Assembly: GCA_937936675.1 (NCBI GenBank)
Contig: CALDDL010000361.1
Span: 1-22,596, forward strand
Length of the DNA stretch: 22,596 nt
From: an uncultured bacterium
Lineage (GTDB): Bacteria; Bacteroidota; Ignavibacteria; Ignavibacteriales; Melioribacteraceae
Direction: 5' to 3'
Under the pieces are notes generated by a model. That model did no database searches. It was not told where the DNA came from and saw only the letters and a program-made list of their open reading frames with translations. A program made the position numbers and the translations under genes. Shown one piece after another: positions 15,927-22,596 of the stretch (positions are counted from its first letter, which is position 1; each line of letters starts with the position of its first letter).

Positions 15927-17253
15927 AAAGAAGTTGGTCGGTTTTAGTTTTGAATCGAATAACTAAAAGAATTGCGAGTATAGTCAACCCGATTGAAAGT
16001 CCGATCCAGATGCCTATAGCTCCCATATCTAAATAAAAACCAAAAAACAAACCGGCAGGGATACCGAATAACCAATAGGCAGCGAAGCTAAGATAAAGTG
16101 GAATTTTGACATCAGTTAAACCGCGCAAGATTCCGAGTCCCGTGGCTTGAGTGCCATCTGATAGTTGAAAGAAACCCGCGATAATGAATAGGTTTGCAGC
16201 TAAGAGTATTACTTCTTTTTCATTAATAAAAATTAATGGCAAATAGTTTCTGAATGATATAAAAACTACTGCAAATACAGACATTATAGAAAGTGATAAA
16301 GCTAATGAAGTATAGCCAGCTTTTTTTACTTCATCGATTTTTCCTTCACCGAGGAAATTACCTACTCTGATTGTTCCCGCAGAAGAAATTCCAAGAATTA
16401 ACATATAGGTTAGGGAAGCAAGTGATATGGCAATTTGGTGAGCTGCCAAAGGGACTTTACCAAGCCAACCGATCATAATAGCAGAGAATGAGAAAGCGGC
16501 TACTTCAAAAAGGTATTGTAATCCTGTCGGAATTCCTATACCAACAATTTTTTTAATGATAGATAAATCAAATAATCGGAAATTCAATCCCGGTGAATAG
16601 ATAGCAACCTTATTATATTTAAAAACGAAGAGCATTAATGATAAAGCCATTAGAGTGCGGGTAATTGTTGTTGCATAACCAGCACCATCTAGCCCCATCG
16701 GTTCAAAACCAAATTTTCCGAAAATTAAAACCCAATTAACAAAAGCATTAAAAAAATTAGCTCCGATGGCGATATACATTGGAGGATTAGGAAGAGAAAG
16801 ACCTTCAAGAAATTGTCTATAAGTTTGGAAAACTAAAAATGGAATAACCGAGAGGGTAATAATTCGTAAATAGCTAATTGCAAATTCTACTACATCGGCT
16901 GGCTGATTCATATAAGGAATTAGAAAAGATATTATCCAAAGAGTAGCCATAATAATTATTGCTGTAACTAAGTTAACAATCAAAGAGTTATTAAGAAGCA
17001 CTCCGGCTTGATTATTAGTTTTAGAACCGATAGCAATAGCTATAAGAGGAGTGAGAGCATAAGATACACCGATACCAAATACAAGAACTAAAAAGAAAAG
17101 ACTATTTACCAAAGAAGCTGCGGCTAAAGAAGCAGAACCGATTTTTCCGACCATCAAACTATCGATTACACCGAGCATTACATGACCTAGCTGACCTATT
17201 GCAATAGGTAACGAAAGTGTCATTGTTTCTTTTAGATGGCTTTTAAAATTCAT
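15898..17253 (-). CDS. MATE-family multidrug/sodium antiporter
   Basis: 451 residues with 12 predicted membrane helices in two MatE halves (about 12-175 and 235-400), the normal NorM-type layout. The N-terminal MTLSLPIAIGQLGHVMLGVIDSLMVG segment includes the conserved Gln and Asp of the first helix, and the second half begins with VGIGIPTGLQYLFEVAAFSF, the matching repeat. Members use sodium or proton gradients to export cationic drugs or metabolites; the substrate is not predictable. The gene reads leftward from a 301-bp region shared with the divergent hsp20. Its end overlaps sufE by 29 bp, leaving no room for a terminator between them. Confidence 0.92.
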   Translation of the reverse strand: MNFKSHLKETMTLSLPIAIGQLGHVMLGVIDSLMVGKIGSASLAAASLVNSLFFLVLVFGIGVSYALTPLIAIAIGSKTNNQAGVLLNNSLIVNLVTAIIIMATLWIISFLIPYMNQPADVVEFAISYLRIITLSVIPFLVFQTYRQFLEGLSLPNPPMYIAIGANFFNAFVNWVLIFGKFGFEPMGLDGAGYATTITRTLMALSLMLFVFKYNKVAIYSPGLNFRLFDLSIIKKIVGIGIPTGLQYLFEVAAFSFSAIMIGWLGKVPLAAHQIAISLASLTYMLILGISSAGTIRVGNFLGEGKIDEVKKAGYTSLALSLSIMSVFAVVFISFRNYLPLIFINEKEVILLAANLFIIAGFFQLSDGTQATGLGILRGLTDVKIPLYLSFAAYWLFGIPAGLFFGFYLDMGAIGIWIGLSIGLTILAILLVIRFKTKTDQLLFNKNRESIA

Positions 17254-17354
17254 TATCTCTATTCTTCAGGAAAAATGAGCAATAAAAATACAACGAAAAT
17301 CTAGAGAAAAGAAATAGATTTTGAACATTGTTTAATATACGGATATAACAATTA

Positions 17355-17378
17355 TGTCATAATATATGCCTATATGAC
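17355..17378. promoter_or_regulatory. Distal TGTCA/TGAC inverted half-sites upstream of hsp20
   Basis: GTCATA at 17356-17361 and TATGAC at 17373-17378 form an inverted pair around 11 bp. Together with the proximal palindrome they give four TGTCA-type half-sites inside 60 bp. Arm spacing differs from the proximal site, so this could be a degenerate second operator or chance. Confidence 0.3.
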
Positions 17379-17392
17379 TTTATGCTATCACT

Positions 17393-17413
17393 ATTGTCAA
17401 ACTATATGACAAT
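17393..17413. promoter_or_regulatory. Perfect 7-bp inverted repeat, probable operator between MATE and hsp20
   Basis: ATTGTCA (17393-17399) and TGACAAT (17407-17413) are exact reverse complements with a 7-bp spacer, i.e. TGTC-N9-GACA at the core. It lies 142 bp before the hsp20 ATG and 140 bp before the MATE start, so it could serve either gene. TGTC/GACA palindromes are typical of several bacterial regulators, including sigma-54 activators. Confidence 0.5.
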
Positions 17414-17488
17414 ATAGAAGTTTATATTAATAAAAGACACAAATCTAGTAACTCATTGTAAATAAATAAGTTATAGTAATAATAAAGA

Positions 17489-17505
17489 TTGGCACGGAAT
17501 TGTAT
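17489..17505 (+). promoter_or_regulatory. Sigma-54-like promoter element for hsp20
   Basis: TTGGCACG (17489-17496) is a perfect -24 element of the sigma-54 consensus. TTGTA (17500-17504) resembles the -12 TTGCA, with T for C. The distance between the GG and the GT doublets is 9 bp rather than the strict 10, which would normally impair the promoter, so function is uncertain. It lies about 50 bp before the hsp20 start. Apart from this element and the inverted repeats, the 301-bp gap from 17254 to 17554 shows only AT-rich DNA. Confidence 0.4.
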
Positions 17506-17544
17506 TATAAATAAGCAAAATTAAATTAAACAAATAAACAAAAT

Positions 17545-17550
17545 GGAGGT
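17545..17550 (+). promoter_or_regulatory. Strong Shine-Dalgarno that sets the hsp20 start
   Basis: GGAGGT is complementary to the 16S rRNA end and lies 4 bp before the ATG at 17555. An in-frame ATG at 17543 overlaps this site and would include it in the coding sequence; ribosome placement favours 17555. Confidence 0.75.
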
Positions 17551-17554
17551 AACA

Positions 17555-18013
17555 ATGACTTTATTAAGATATAACCCGGCAAGAGAATTTTACAATACCG
17601 AAAGAGAATTTAGTAAATTCTTTAATACAATCGGTGAAATGCTTAGCAAGAATTCAGATCAAGATTCAGAATCTTCATTATCGAACTGGATGCCATTAAC
17701 TGATATAACAGAAGATAAAAATCATTATCAGTTACATATTGATTTACCGGGTATCAAAAAAGAAGACGTAAAGATTTCTTTCAATAACGGTCGTTTATCT
17801 ATAAGCGGCGAGAGAAAAAGTGAATTCGAATCTAAAGATACACAAAGCCATAGGATCGAAAGAGCTTACGGGAAATTCTATCGTTCATTCAGTCTTCCTG
17901 AATTAATTATTGAAGATAAGATTGAAGCAGAATTTATAGATGGTCAATTGAAAATATCGATACCAAAAGCAGAGGAAGCAAAACCGAAAGAAATAGAAAT
18001 TAAAGTGAAATAA
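17555..18013 (+). CDS. Small heat-shock protein, Hsp20/alpha-crystallin family
   Basis: 152 residues from the chosen ATG (156 if the ATG four codons upstream is used; see the GGAGGT site). The alpha-crystallin domain spans about residues 45-135, starting WMPLTDITEDKNHYQLHIDLPGI, with the family turn GRLSISGERK and the closing strand EAEFIDGQLKISIPKAE. A C-terminal I-x-I motif (IEIKVK) is present, which in this family docks into neighbouring subunits during oligomer assembly. The protein holds unfolding proteins in a soluble state without ATP. The gene is followed by a strong intrinsic terminator, so it is probably a single-gene transcript; htpG starts 90 bp downstream. Confidence 0.95.
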   Translation: MTLLRYNPAREFYNTEREFSKFFNTIGEMLSKNSDQDSESSLSNWMPLTDITEDKNHYQLHIDLPGIKKEDVKISFNNGRLSISGERKSEFESKDTQSHRIERAYGKFYRSFSLPELIIEDKIEAEFIDGQLKISIPKAEEAKPKEIEIKVK

Positions 18014-18029
18014 TTCTTTTGTATTTTAG

Positions 18030-18065
18030 AAGCCCATAAGTTTATACTTATGGGCTTTTGTTTAT
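18030..18065 (+). terminator. Intrinsic terminator after hsp20
   Basis: An 11-bp perfect stem, AAGCCCATAAG (18030-18040) and CTTATGGGCTT (18047-18057), encloses a 6-base loop and is followed by a T-rich tail (TTGTTTATTTT). It is the most convincing terminator in the window and separates hsp20 from htpG. Confidence 0.88.
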
Positions 18066-18103
18066 TTTAAAGAAACAGATTATGAAATTTTAGGAGAAAA
18101 TTT

Positions 18104-20005
18104 ATGAGTGGAGCTTCAGAGAAATTCCAATTTAAGGCAGAAGTAAAACAGTTGCTGGATATATTAGTTCATTCGCTTTATACAAGCAGAGAGATATTTT
18201 TAAGAGAATTAGTTTCAAATTCTTCCGATGCATTGGATAAATTACGTTTCGAATCGAACAGAGGAACGGAAATAGTTGATAAAGATTTACCTTTAGAAAT
18301 AAGAATTAATTTTGATGAAAAAGAGAAAACAATAACCGTGAAAGATACGGGTATTGGGATGACAAAAGATGAGTTGATAAATAATATCGGCACTATCGCA
18401 AAATCAGGTTCTGCGGAATTTTTGAAGACTCTTCAAGAGAGTAAGAGTGATGCGAATAATATTATCGGAAAATTCGGTGTCGGATTTTACTCTGTTTTCA
18501 TGGTTGCTAAGGAAGTTGTAATAAAGAGTAAATCATTTAAGACGGATGCTCCGGCTATTGAATGGACATCCGATGGACTTGGTGACTTCGAAATTAAAGA
18601 GCTAGATGAAAAAATTGAGAGAGGCACAACGATAGTTATTTATTTAAAAGACGATGCAACTGAATATGCATCCGATTGGAAATTAAAGAACATTATAAAC
18701 AAGCATTCTAATTTTATTAATTTCCCGATCTTTGTAAAAGAGGAAAAGGTAAATACAGTCAATGCTATTTGGCGCGAACCGAAATCTTCGGTTACTCAAG
18801 AACAATATGAAGAGTTTTATAAATTTTTAACTTATGATACCGAAAGTCCACTCGAAGTAATCCATAAATCAGTAGATGCACCTATTCAATTCAATTCACT
18901 TTTATTCATACCTAAAAAGAGCGATGAATATTTCTGGATGAATAAGGATAATTATGGATTGGATTTATATGTAAGAAGAGTACTTATTCAGCATAAGAAC
19001 AAAGATTTATTACCTGAATACCTTAGTTTCGTAAAAGGTATAGTTGATTCGGAGGATTTGCCTTTGAATATTTCGAGAGAGACATTACAAGAAAATGCTG
19101 TGTTCTCAAAGATATCACAAAGTGTTACAAATCAAGTGCTTTCGCAATTGGCTGATATCGCCAAGAATGATACTGCGAAATACAATGAATTTTGGAAAGA
19201 GCACGGAAGAGTATTTAAACTCAGCTATATGGATTTTATGAATCAGGAAAAGATTGTCGAATTGCTTCGTTTCAATTCGTCATTCAATGAAAAGAAGGAA
19301 GATTTATCTTCGATAGCTGAATATGCTGCAAGAATGAAAGATGAACAGAAAGAGATTTATTATGCATTCGGTACAAGCAGAGAAGGGTTAGCACTCGATC
19401 CGCATCTTGAAATTTTCAGAGATAAAGGAATTGAGGTACTCTATTTATTTGATCCGATTGATGAATTTGTAATTAATGCTTTTAGAAAATATAAAGATTT
19501 CGAGTTCAAGTCGGTAGAAAATGCAGATGCAAAAAAATTAGAAAAATTTTCTAATATAAAAGAGAAAGAGAAGAAGTTCGAGAAACTGGCAAAGGATGAT
19601 AAAAAACAGTTTAGCAGTTTATTGAGCAAAATGAAATCGATACTTGGTAATAAAGTAGAAGATATAAAAGAGACCGAAAGATTATCGGGTAGCCCGGCAT
19701 GCCTTTCGAGTAAAGATGAAGGACTTACATCCTCGATGAAGAAAATCTTGAAGATGCAGAACCAAGATACCGGAGTGGAGAAGAGAATATTAGAGATAAA
19801 TCCGGATCATACTTTGATCAGAAATATGATATCGGTATTTAAGAAAAATCCGGATGATGATTTCATTGTGAATGTAACAAATCAGTTATATGAATCTGCG
19901 CTATTACTCGAAGGCAATCTTGAAGACCCGCATGCGCTAGTAGATAGATTGAATAAGATGTTAGAGCAATCGAGCGAATGGTATGTAAAAGTAAAATCGG
20001 AATAA
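18104..20005 (+). CDS. htpG: Molecular chaperone HtpG (Hsp90 family)
   Basis: 633 residues, the usual HtpG length. The N-terminal GHKL ATPase domain shows IFLRELVSNSSDALDKLRF (catalytic Glu35, magnesium-binding Asn39), the DTGIGM loop at 81-86 and the IGKFGVGFYSVFMVA lid/ATP region at about 121-135. The middle domain carries PLNISRETLQEN with the catalytic Arg325. The C-terminal dimerisation domain includes RLSGSPACLSSKDEGL. There is no eukaryotic MEEVD tail, as expected. HtpG refolds client proteins using ATP. An AGGAG site lies 6 bp before the ATG. A weak sigma-70-like pair (TTGTTT at 18058-18063, TATGAA at 18081-18086, 17-bp spacing) could be a promoter but would start transcription at the ribosome site. 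Confidence 0.98.
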   Translation: MSGASEKFQFKAEVKQLLDILVHSLYTSREIFLRELVSNSSDALDKLRFESNRGTEIVDKDLPLEIRINFDEKEKTITVKDTGIGMTKDELINNIGTIAKSGSAEFLKTLQESKSDANNIIGKFGVGFYSVFMVAKEVVIKSKSFKTDAPAIEWTSDGLGDFEIKELDEKIERGTTIVIYLKDDATEYASDWKLKNIINKHSNFINFPIFVKEEKVNTVNAIWREPKSSVTQEQYEEFYKFLTYDTESPLEVIHKSVDAPIQFNSLLFIPKKSDEYFWMNKDNYGLDLYVRRVLIQHKNKDLLPEYLSFVKGIVDSEDLPLNISRETLQENAVFSKISQSVTNQVLSQLADIAKNDTAKYNEFWKEHGRVFKLSYMDFMNQEKIVELLRFNSSFNEKKEDLSSIAEYAARMKDEQKEIYYAFGTSREGLALDPHLEIFRDKGIEVLYLFDPIDEFVINAFRKYKDFEFKSVENADAKKLEKFSNIKEKEKKFEKLAKDDKKQFSSLLSKMKSILGNKVEDIKETERLSGSPACLSSKDEGLTSSMKKILKMQNQDTGVEKRILEINPDHTLIRNMISVFKKNPDDDFIVNVTNQLYESALLLEGNLEDPHALVDRLNKMLEQSSEWYVKVKSE

Positions 20006-20014
20006 ATTAATAAA

Positions 20015-20042
20015 TCATCCCCGCGGATCTTAGCGGGGATGA
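20015..20042. terminator. htpG: GC-rich hairpin after htpG
   Basis: TCATCCCCGC (20015-20024) and GCGGGGATGA (20033-20042) form a perfect 10-bp stem with an 8-base loop, 9 bp after the htpG stop. On the plus strand it is followed by A-rich rather than T-rich DNA, whereas on the minus strand a T-rich run follows. It probably ends or stabilises the htpG transcript, though as a classical intrinsic terminator it is better suited to transcription from the right. Confidence 0.6.
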
Positions 20043-20112
20043 AAATATTATAAATTGGCATATCTATATAATTTAACTGCAATAAAATCCTTTCTGAATA
20101 GTTACAAAAAAC

Positions 20113-20141
20113 TTGACTTATTAAAAAAAACTGATTAGTTT
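20113..20141 (+). promoter_or_regulatory. Candidate promoter for the LacI-family gene
   Basis: TTGACT (20113-20118) matches five of six bases of a -35 box. At 17 bp spacing follows TAGTTT (20136-20141), a weak -10 (three of six). Transcription would begin around 20148, placing the palindromic operator at the start site, a geometry suited to autorepression. Confidence 0.4.
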
Positions 20142-20148
20142 AGTAATA

Positions 20149-20164
20149 ATGTAAACGTTTACAT
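20149..20164. promoter_or_regulatory. LacI-family operator (perfect 16-bp palindrome)
   Basis: ATGTAAACGTTTACAT is a perfect palindrome with the central CG characteristic of LacI/GalR-family operators, and the inner part resembles catabolite-responsive elements (TGWAANCGNTNWCA). It ends 6 bp before the start of the LacI-family gene, so binding would block both transcription start and ribosome loading. Autoregulation and control of the downstream phosphorylase are likely. Confidence 0.8.
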
Positions 20165-20170
20165 GGGGAA

Positions 20171-21166
20171 ATGGCACCTACAATAAAAGAAATAGCGAAA
20201 TTAGCCGGAGTATCGATTGCTACTGTATCAAGAGCATTGGCAAATGATCCTAAAGTTATCGCATCGACTAAATCTAAAATTGATGAAATAGCCCGCAAAA
20301 TCAATTATCAGCCTAACCTATTAGCTCGAAATTTTGTAAAAGGAACATCTAATCTTATTGGACTAATTCTACCGCATTTATATGATGAATTTTATTCTGA
20401 CATTATAAAAGGTGTAGAAAAATACGCTCAAAGCAACGGATATTATACTTTAGTAACCAGTTCTTCAGATGAAGATTCATTAAGTGATTCAATCGCAAAT
20501 TTTACTTCAGGAGGATTATCCGCCGGATTTATAATAATGCTTACTTCGGAGAATGACGAAATAGTGGAACAATTAAGACACAGTCATACGCCACTAGTTG
20601 TCATATCTGATAAATCGCTTTCAAGAGAATTTAATTCAATAACAATCAATAATTATGAAGCATCTTATAAGCTTTGCAAGTACGTTTTTTCTAAAAAGAA
20701 ATATTCGAGTGTGAAATATATTTCAGGTCCAAAAAGCAATATAGATTCTCAGATGAGAAGAGATGGATTTAAGGACGCATGCAGAGAATTTTCTATGCCG
20801 ATAAAAAAGAAAGATATAATAGAAGGTGATTTTACATTTGAGAGCGGCGAGAAAATTTGCAAAGAATTTTTCTACGAAGAAAAAATCCCCGAATTGATAT
20901 TAACGGGCAATGATATGATGGCTTTGGGATGTATCAAAGTAATAAATAAAAATAAATTAAAACTTGGCGAAGAGATTTTTATTGCGGGTATTGATGGAAT
21001 TATTTTGGGTCAAATGATCAGTCCAAGATTAACTACGATGAAAATTCAAACTGAATTAATAGGGACTAATGCAGTAAAGATGCTCTTAGAGCAGATGAAA
21101 AATAATAATCATAAACATAGAAATTCAAACGTGGTAACAGAATTATTAAAAGGCAATACGATTTAG
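20171..21166 (+). CDS. LacI-family transcriptional regulator
   Basis: 331 residues. The N-terminal helix-turn-helix (residues 4-23, TIKEIAKLAGVSIATVSRAL) and hinge helix (about 45-57, NYQPNLLARNFVKG) are typical of LacI/GalR. Residues about 60-330 form the periplasmic-binding-protein-like effector domain (NLIGLILPHLYDEFYSDIIKG near the start, GNDMMALGCIKVI and FIAGIDGI later). The effector is probably a sugar or oligosaccharide related to the substrate of the GH94 enzyme encoded 12 bp downstream. The start at 20171 is fixed by the family N-terminus; the preceding GGGGA sits very close to the ATG. The perfect palindrome immediately upstream is the expected binding site. Confidence 0.95.
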   Translation: MAPTIKEIAKLAGVSIATVSRALANDPKVIASTKSKIDEIARKINYQPNLLARNFVKGTSNLIGLILPHLYDEFYSDIIKGVEKYAQSNGYYTLVTSSSDEDSLSDSIANFTSGGLSAGFIIMLTSENDEIVEQLRHSHTPLVVISDKSLSREFNSITINNYEASYKLCKYVFSKKKYSSVKYISGPKSNIDSQMRRDGFKDACREFSMPIKKKDIIEGDFTFESGEKICKEFFYEEKIPELILTGNDMMALGCIKVINKNKLKLGEEIFIAGIDGIILGQMISPRLTTMKIQTELIGTNAVKMLLEQMKNNNHKHRNSNVVTELLKGNTI

Positions 21167-21178
21167 AAAAGGGAACCA

Positions 21179-22596
21179 ATGAAGCAATTTGAAACAAAAT
21201 ATGGATACTTCGAAAAAGAAGAATATGTAATTAAAACATACAAAACACCAAAGCCGTGGGTAAATGTCGTATCGAATGGTAAATATGGATTTGTAGTATC
21301 TCAAACAGGCGGTGGATTCAGTTGGGATACTCATTCAGAATTTAATCGATTGAACCGTTGGCATCAGGATATGATTCAGGATAATTGGGGAAAATATTTT
21401 TATTTAAAAAATAATAAAAGCGGAGAAATCTGGTCGCCGACTTGGCAGCCGGTAAGAAAAGAACTAGATAAATATGAAGCACACTACGGAACCGGATATG
21501 TTTTATTTTCATCCGAATATAAAGGAATAGAAATAAATATAAAAGCATTCGTACCATTTGATGAAAATCTTGAGATTTGGAATTTTACCATAATTAATAA
21601 TTCAGGTGAAGATGCCGATCTATCCATATATACTTATTTTGAATGGTGTCTAGGATCTTCTGCGGATCATCATCGCGAATTCCATAAGCAATTTATAGAG
21701 ACTGAATTTTCAAAAGAATTAAATGCAATGACTGCAAAGAAAAGGATGTGGGATATTCCGCTTGGTGATAGAGGGCATTGGAATATTGAATATCCTTATA
21801 TTGGTTTTATTGCTTCGGATAGAAAAATATCGGATTACGAAGGAGATAAAGAATCATTCATTGGCAATTATGGAAGTCTCAATAATCCGGAAGGAATTAG
21901 CAGGAATGAGCTAAGCAAAAGAACAGGTAAATGGAATGATTCGGTAGCAGTAATAAAAATTGATTCTAATGTAGGAATGGGAGCAAAAGATAATTTTTCA
22001 ATTTTTATGGGAATAGAATCATCAAAAGAAAAAATAGCTGCTTCGGTAAATAAATTTTCTTCGCAAGAAAAAGTTGAAAATGCATTCGAGAAAGTAAAGC
22101 AAAATTGGAGAGAATTATTAGGTGATCTTGAAGTAAAGACGCCAGATGGAGCATTGAATTTATTGGTTAATCAGTGGCTTAGATATCAGGCAATAGCAGG
22201 TAGATTATGGGGACGCACTGCATATTATCAGCAGAGCGGTGCATTCGGATTTAGAGATCAATTACAAGACAGCTTAGTCTATCTTCCGATTAAACCGGAA
22301 TGGACAGCAGAACAGATTCGGCTCCATGCGCGTCATCAATTTAAAGATGGGCAGGTTTTGCATTGGTGGCATCCGATTTCAGAAACAGGATTGCAAACAA
22401 AGATGACCGATGATTTGCTATGGCTTCCTTTCGTTATTTCTCAATACATAAAAGAAACCGATGATTATTCGATTTTGGAAATTAAGGAGCCTTACTATGA
22501 CGATAAAACAAAAGATACATTATTGGAACACTGTATCGCTGCAATAGAAAAAGTATTGACACGATTTAGCGAAAGAGGACTTCCATTAATAGGTGC
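21179..22596 (+). CDS. GH94-family phosphorylase-like protein, N-terminal 472 residues (cut by window edge)
   Basis: The frame is open from the ATG at 21179 to the window end. GGGA lies 6 bp before the start. Family GH94 (formerly glycosyltransferase family 36) enzymes split beta-glucosides such as cellobiose, laminaribiose, chitobiose or 1,2-beta-oligoglucans with phosphate, yielding a sugar 1-phosphate. Residues about 1-270 match the N-terminal beta-sandwich (VSNGKYGFVVSQTGGGFSW). The catalytic (alpha/alpha)6 barrel begins near 330: GAFGFRDQLQDS places the likely general acid at Asp364, and HWWHP at 395-399 with TDDLLWLPF at 410-418 belongs to the phosphate/sugar site. GFRDQLQD is closer to the broad GH94 group that includes cyclic beta-1,2-glucan synthase C-termini than to classical cellobiose phosphorylases. 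The exact substrate cannot be told. No signal peptide is seen, so the enzyme is cytosolic. Confidence 0.88.
   Translation, partial: MKQFETKYGYFEKEEYVIKTYKTPKPWVNVVSNGKYGFVVSQTGGGFSWDTHSEFNRLNRWHQDMIQDNWGKYFYLKNNKSGEIWSPTWQPVRKELDKYEAHYGTGYVLFSSEYKGIEINIKAFVPFDENLEIWNFTIINNSGEDADLSIYTYFEWCLGSSADHHREFHKQFIETEFSKELNAMTAKKRMWDIPLGDRGHWNIEYPYIGFIASDRKISDYEGDKESFIGNYGSLNNPEGISRNELSKRTGKWNDSVAVIKIDSNVGMGAKDNFSIFMGIESSKEKIAASVNKFSSQEKVENAFEKVKQNWRELLGDLEVKTPDGALNLLVNQWLRYQAIAGRLWGRTAYYQQSGAFGFRDQLQDSLVYLPIKPEWTAEQIRLHARHQFKDGQVLHWWHPISETGLQTKMTDDLLWLPFVISQYIKETDDYSILEIKEPYYDDKTKDTLLEHCIAAIEKVLTRFSERGLPLIG

Noticed and set aside
17543..17545. ATG four codons upstream as the hsp20 start
   Set aside because: The GGAGGT ribosome site overlaps this ATG, so the site can only serve the ATG at 17555.
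1..22596. Mobile elements, CRISPR arrays, tRNA or rRNA genes
   Set aside because: No long terminal inverted repeats, transposase or integrase frames, regularly spaced repeats or recognisable RNA gene sequence were seen on either strand.

Overview
The window is AT-rich (roughly 35-38% G+C by eye) and gene-dense. It looks like a chromosomal segment from the Bacteroidota/Chlorobiota group, most plausibly Ignavibacteria. That placement is an inference from three things: the style of the proteins, the AT-rich codon use with many genes lacking a strong Shine-Dalgarno, and an 11-gene nuo cluster without nuoEFG. I found no tRNA, rRNA, CRISPR array, insertion sequence or phage gene.

Region 1 (1-11714, all minus strand) is a respiratory block. 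Read in the direction of transcription it is cydA-cydB, an 81-bp gap, then nuoA-B-C-D-H-I-J-K-L-M-N, with nuoN running off the left edge. cydAB encodes a cytochrome bd quinol oxidase with a short Q-loop. The nuo genes encode the membrane arm and quinone module of complex I, but the NADH-oxidising module (nuoE, F, G) is absent where it normally sits between nuoD and nuoH. The nuo genes are almost all spaced by -4 to +6 bp, with gaps of 42 and 47 bp before nuoH and nuoM.

Region 2 (11797-17253) is a mixed set of housekeeping and stress genes. It holds a secreted SPOR-domain protein (+), a lipoprotein-type MsrB with a second, better-equipped internal start (+), an EamA permease (-), a double-rhodanese sulfurtransferase followed by a SufE-like sulfur acceptor (+), and a MATE exporter (-). 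Two of the convergent pairs overlap at their 3' ends.

Region 3 (17254-20042) is a chaperone block. A 301-bp intergenic region carries inverted TGTCA/TGACA repeats and a sigma-54-like element, then hsp20, a clear intrinsic terminator, htpG and a GC-rich hairpin.

Region 4 (20043-22596) is a sugar-utilisation locus. A LacI-family regulator has a perfect 16-bp palindromic operator just before its own start, followed 12 bp later by a GH94-type phosphorylase gene cut by the right edge.

Nothing here amounts to a clearly new multi-gene system. The strongest leads are the dual-start MsrB, the possible sigma-54/enhancer control of hsp20, the NuoEFG-less complex I beside cytochrome bd, and the sulfurtransferase-SufE pair.
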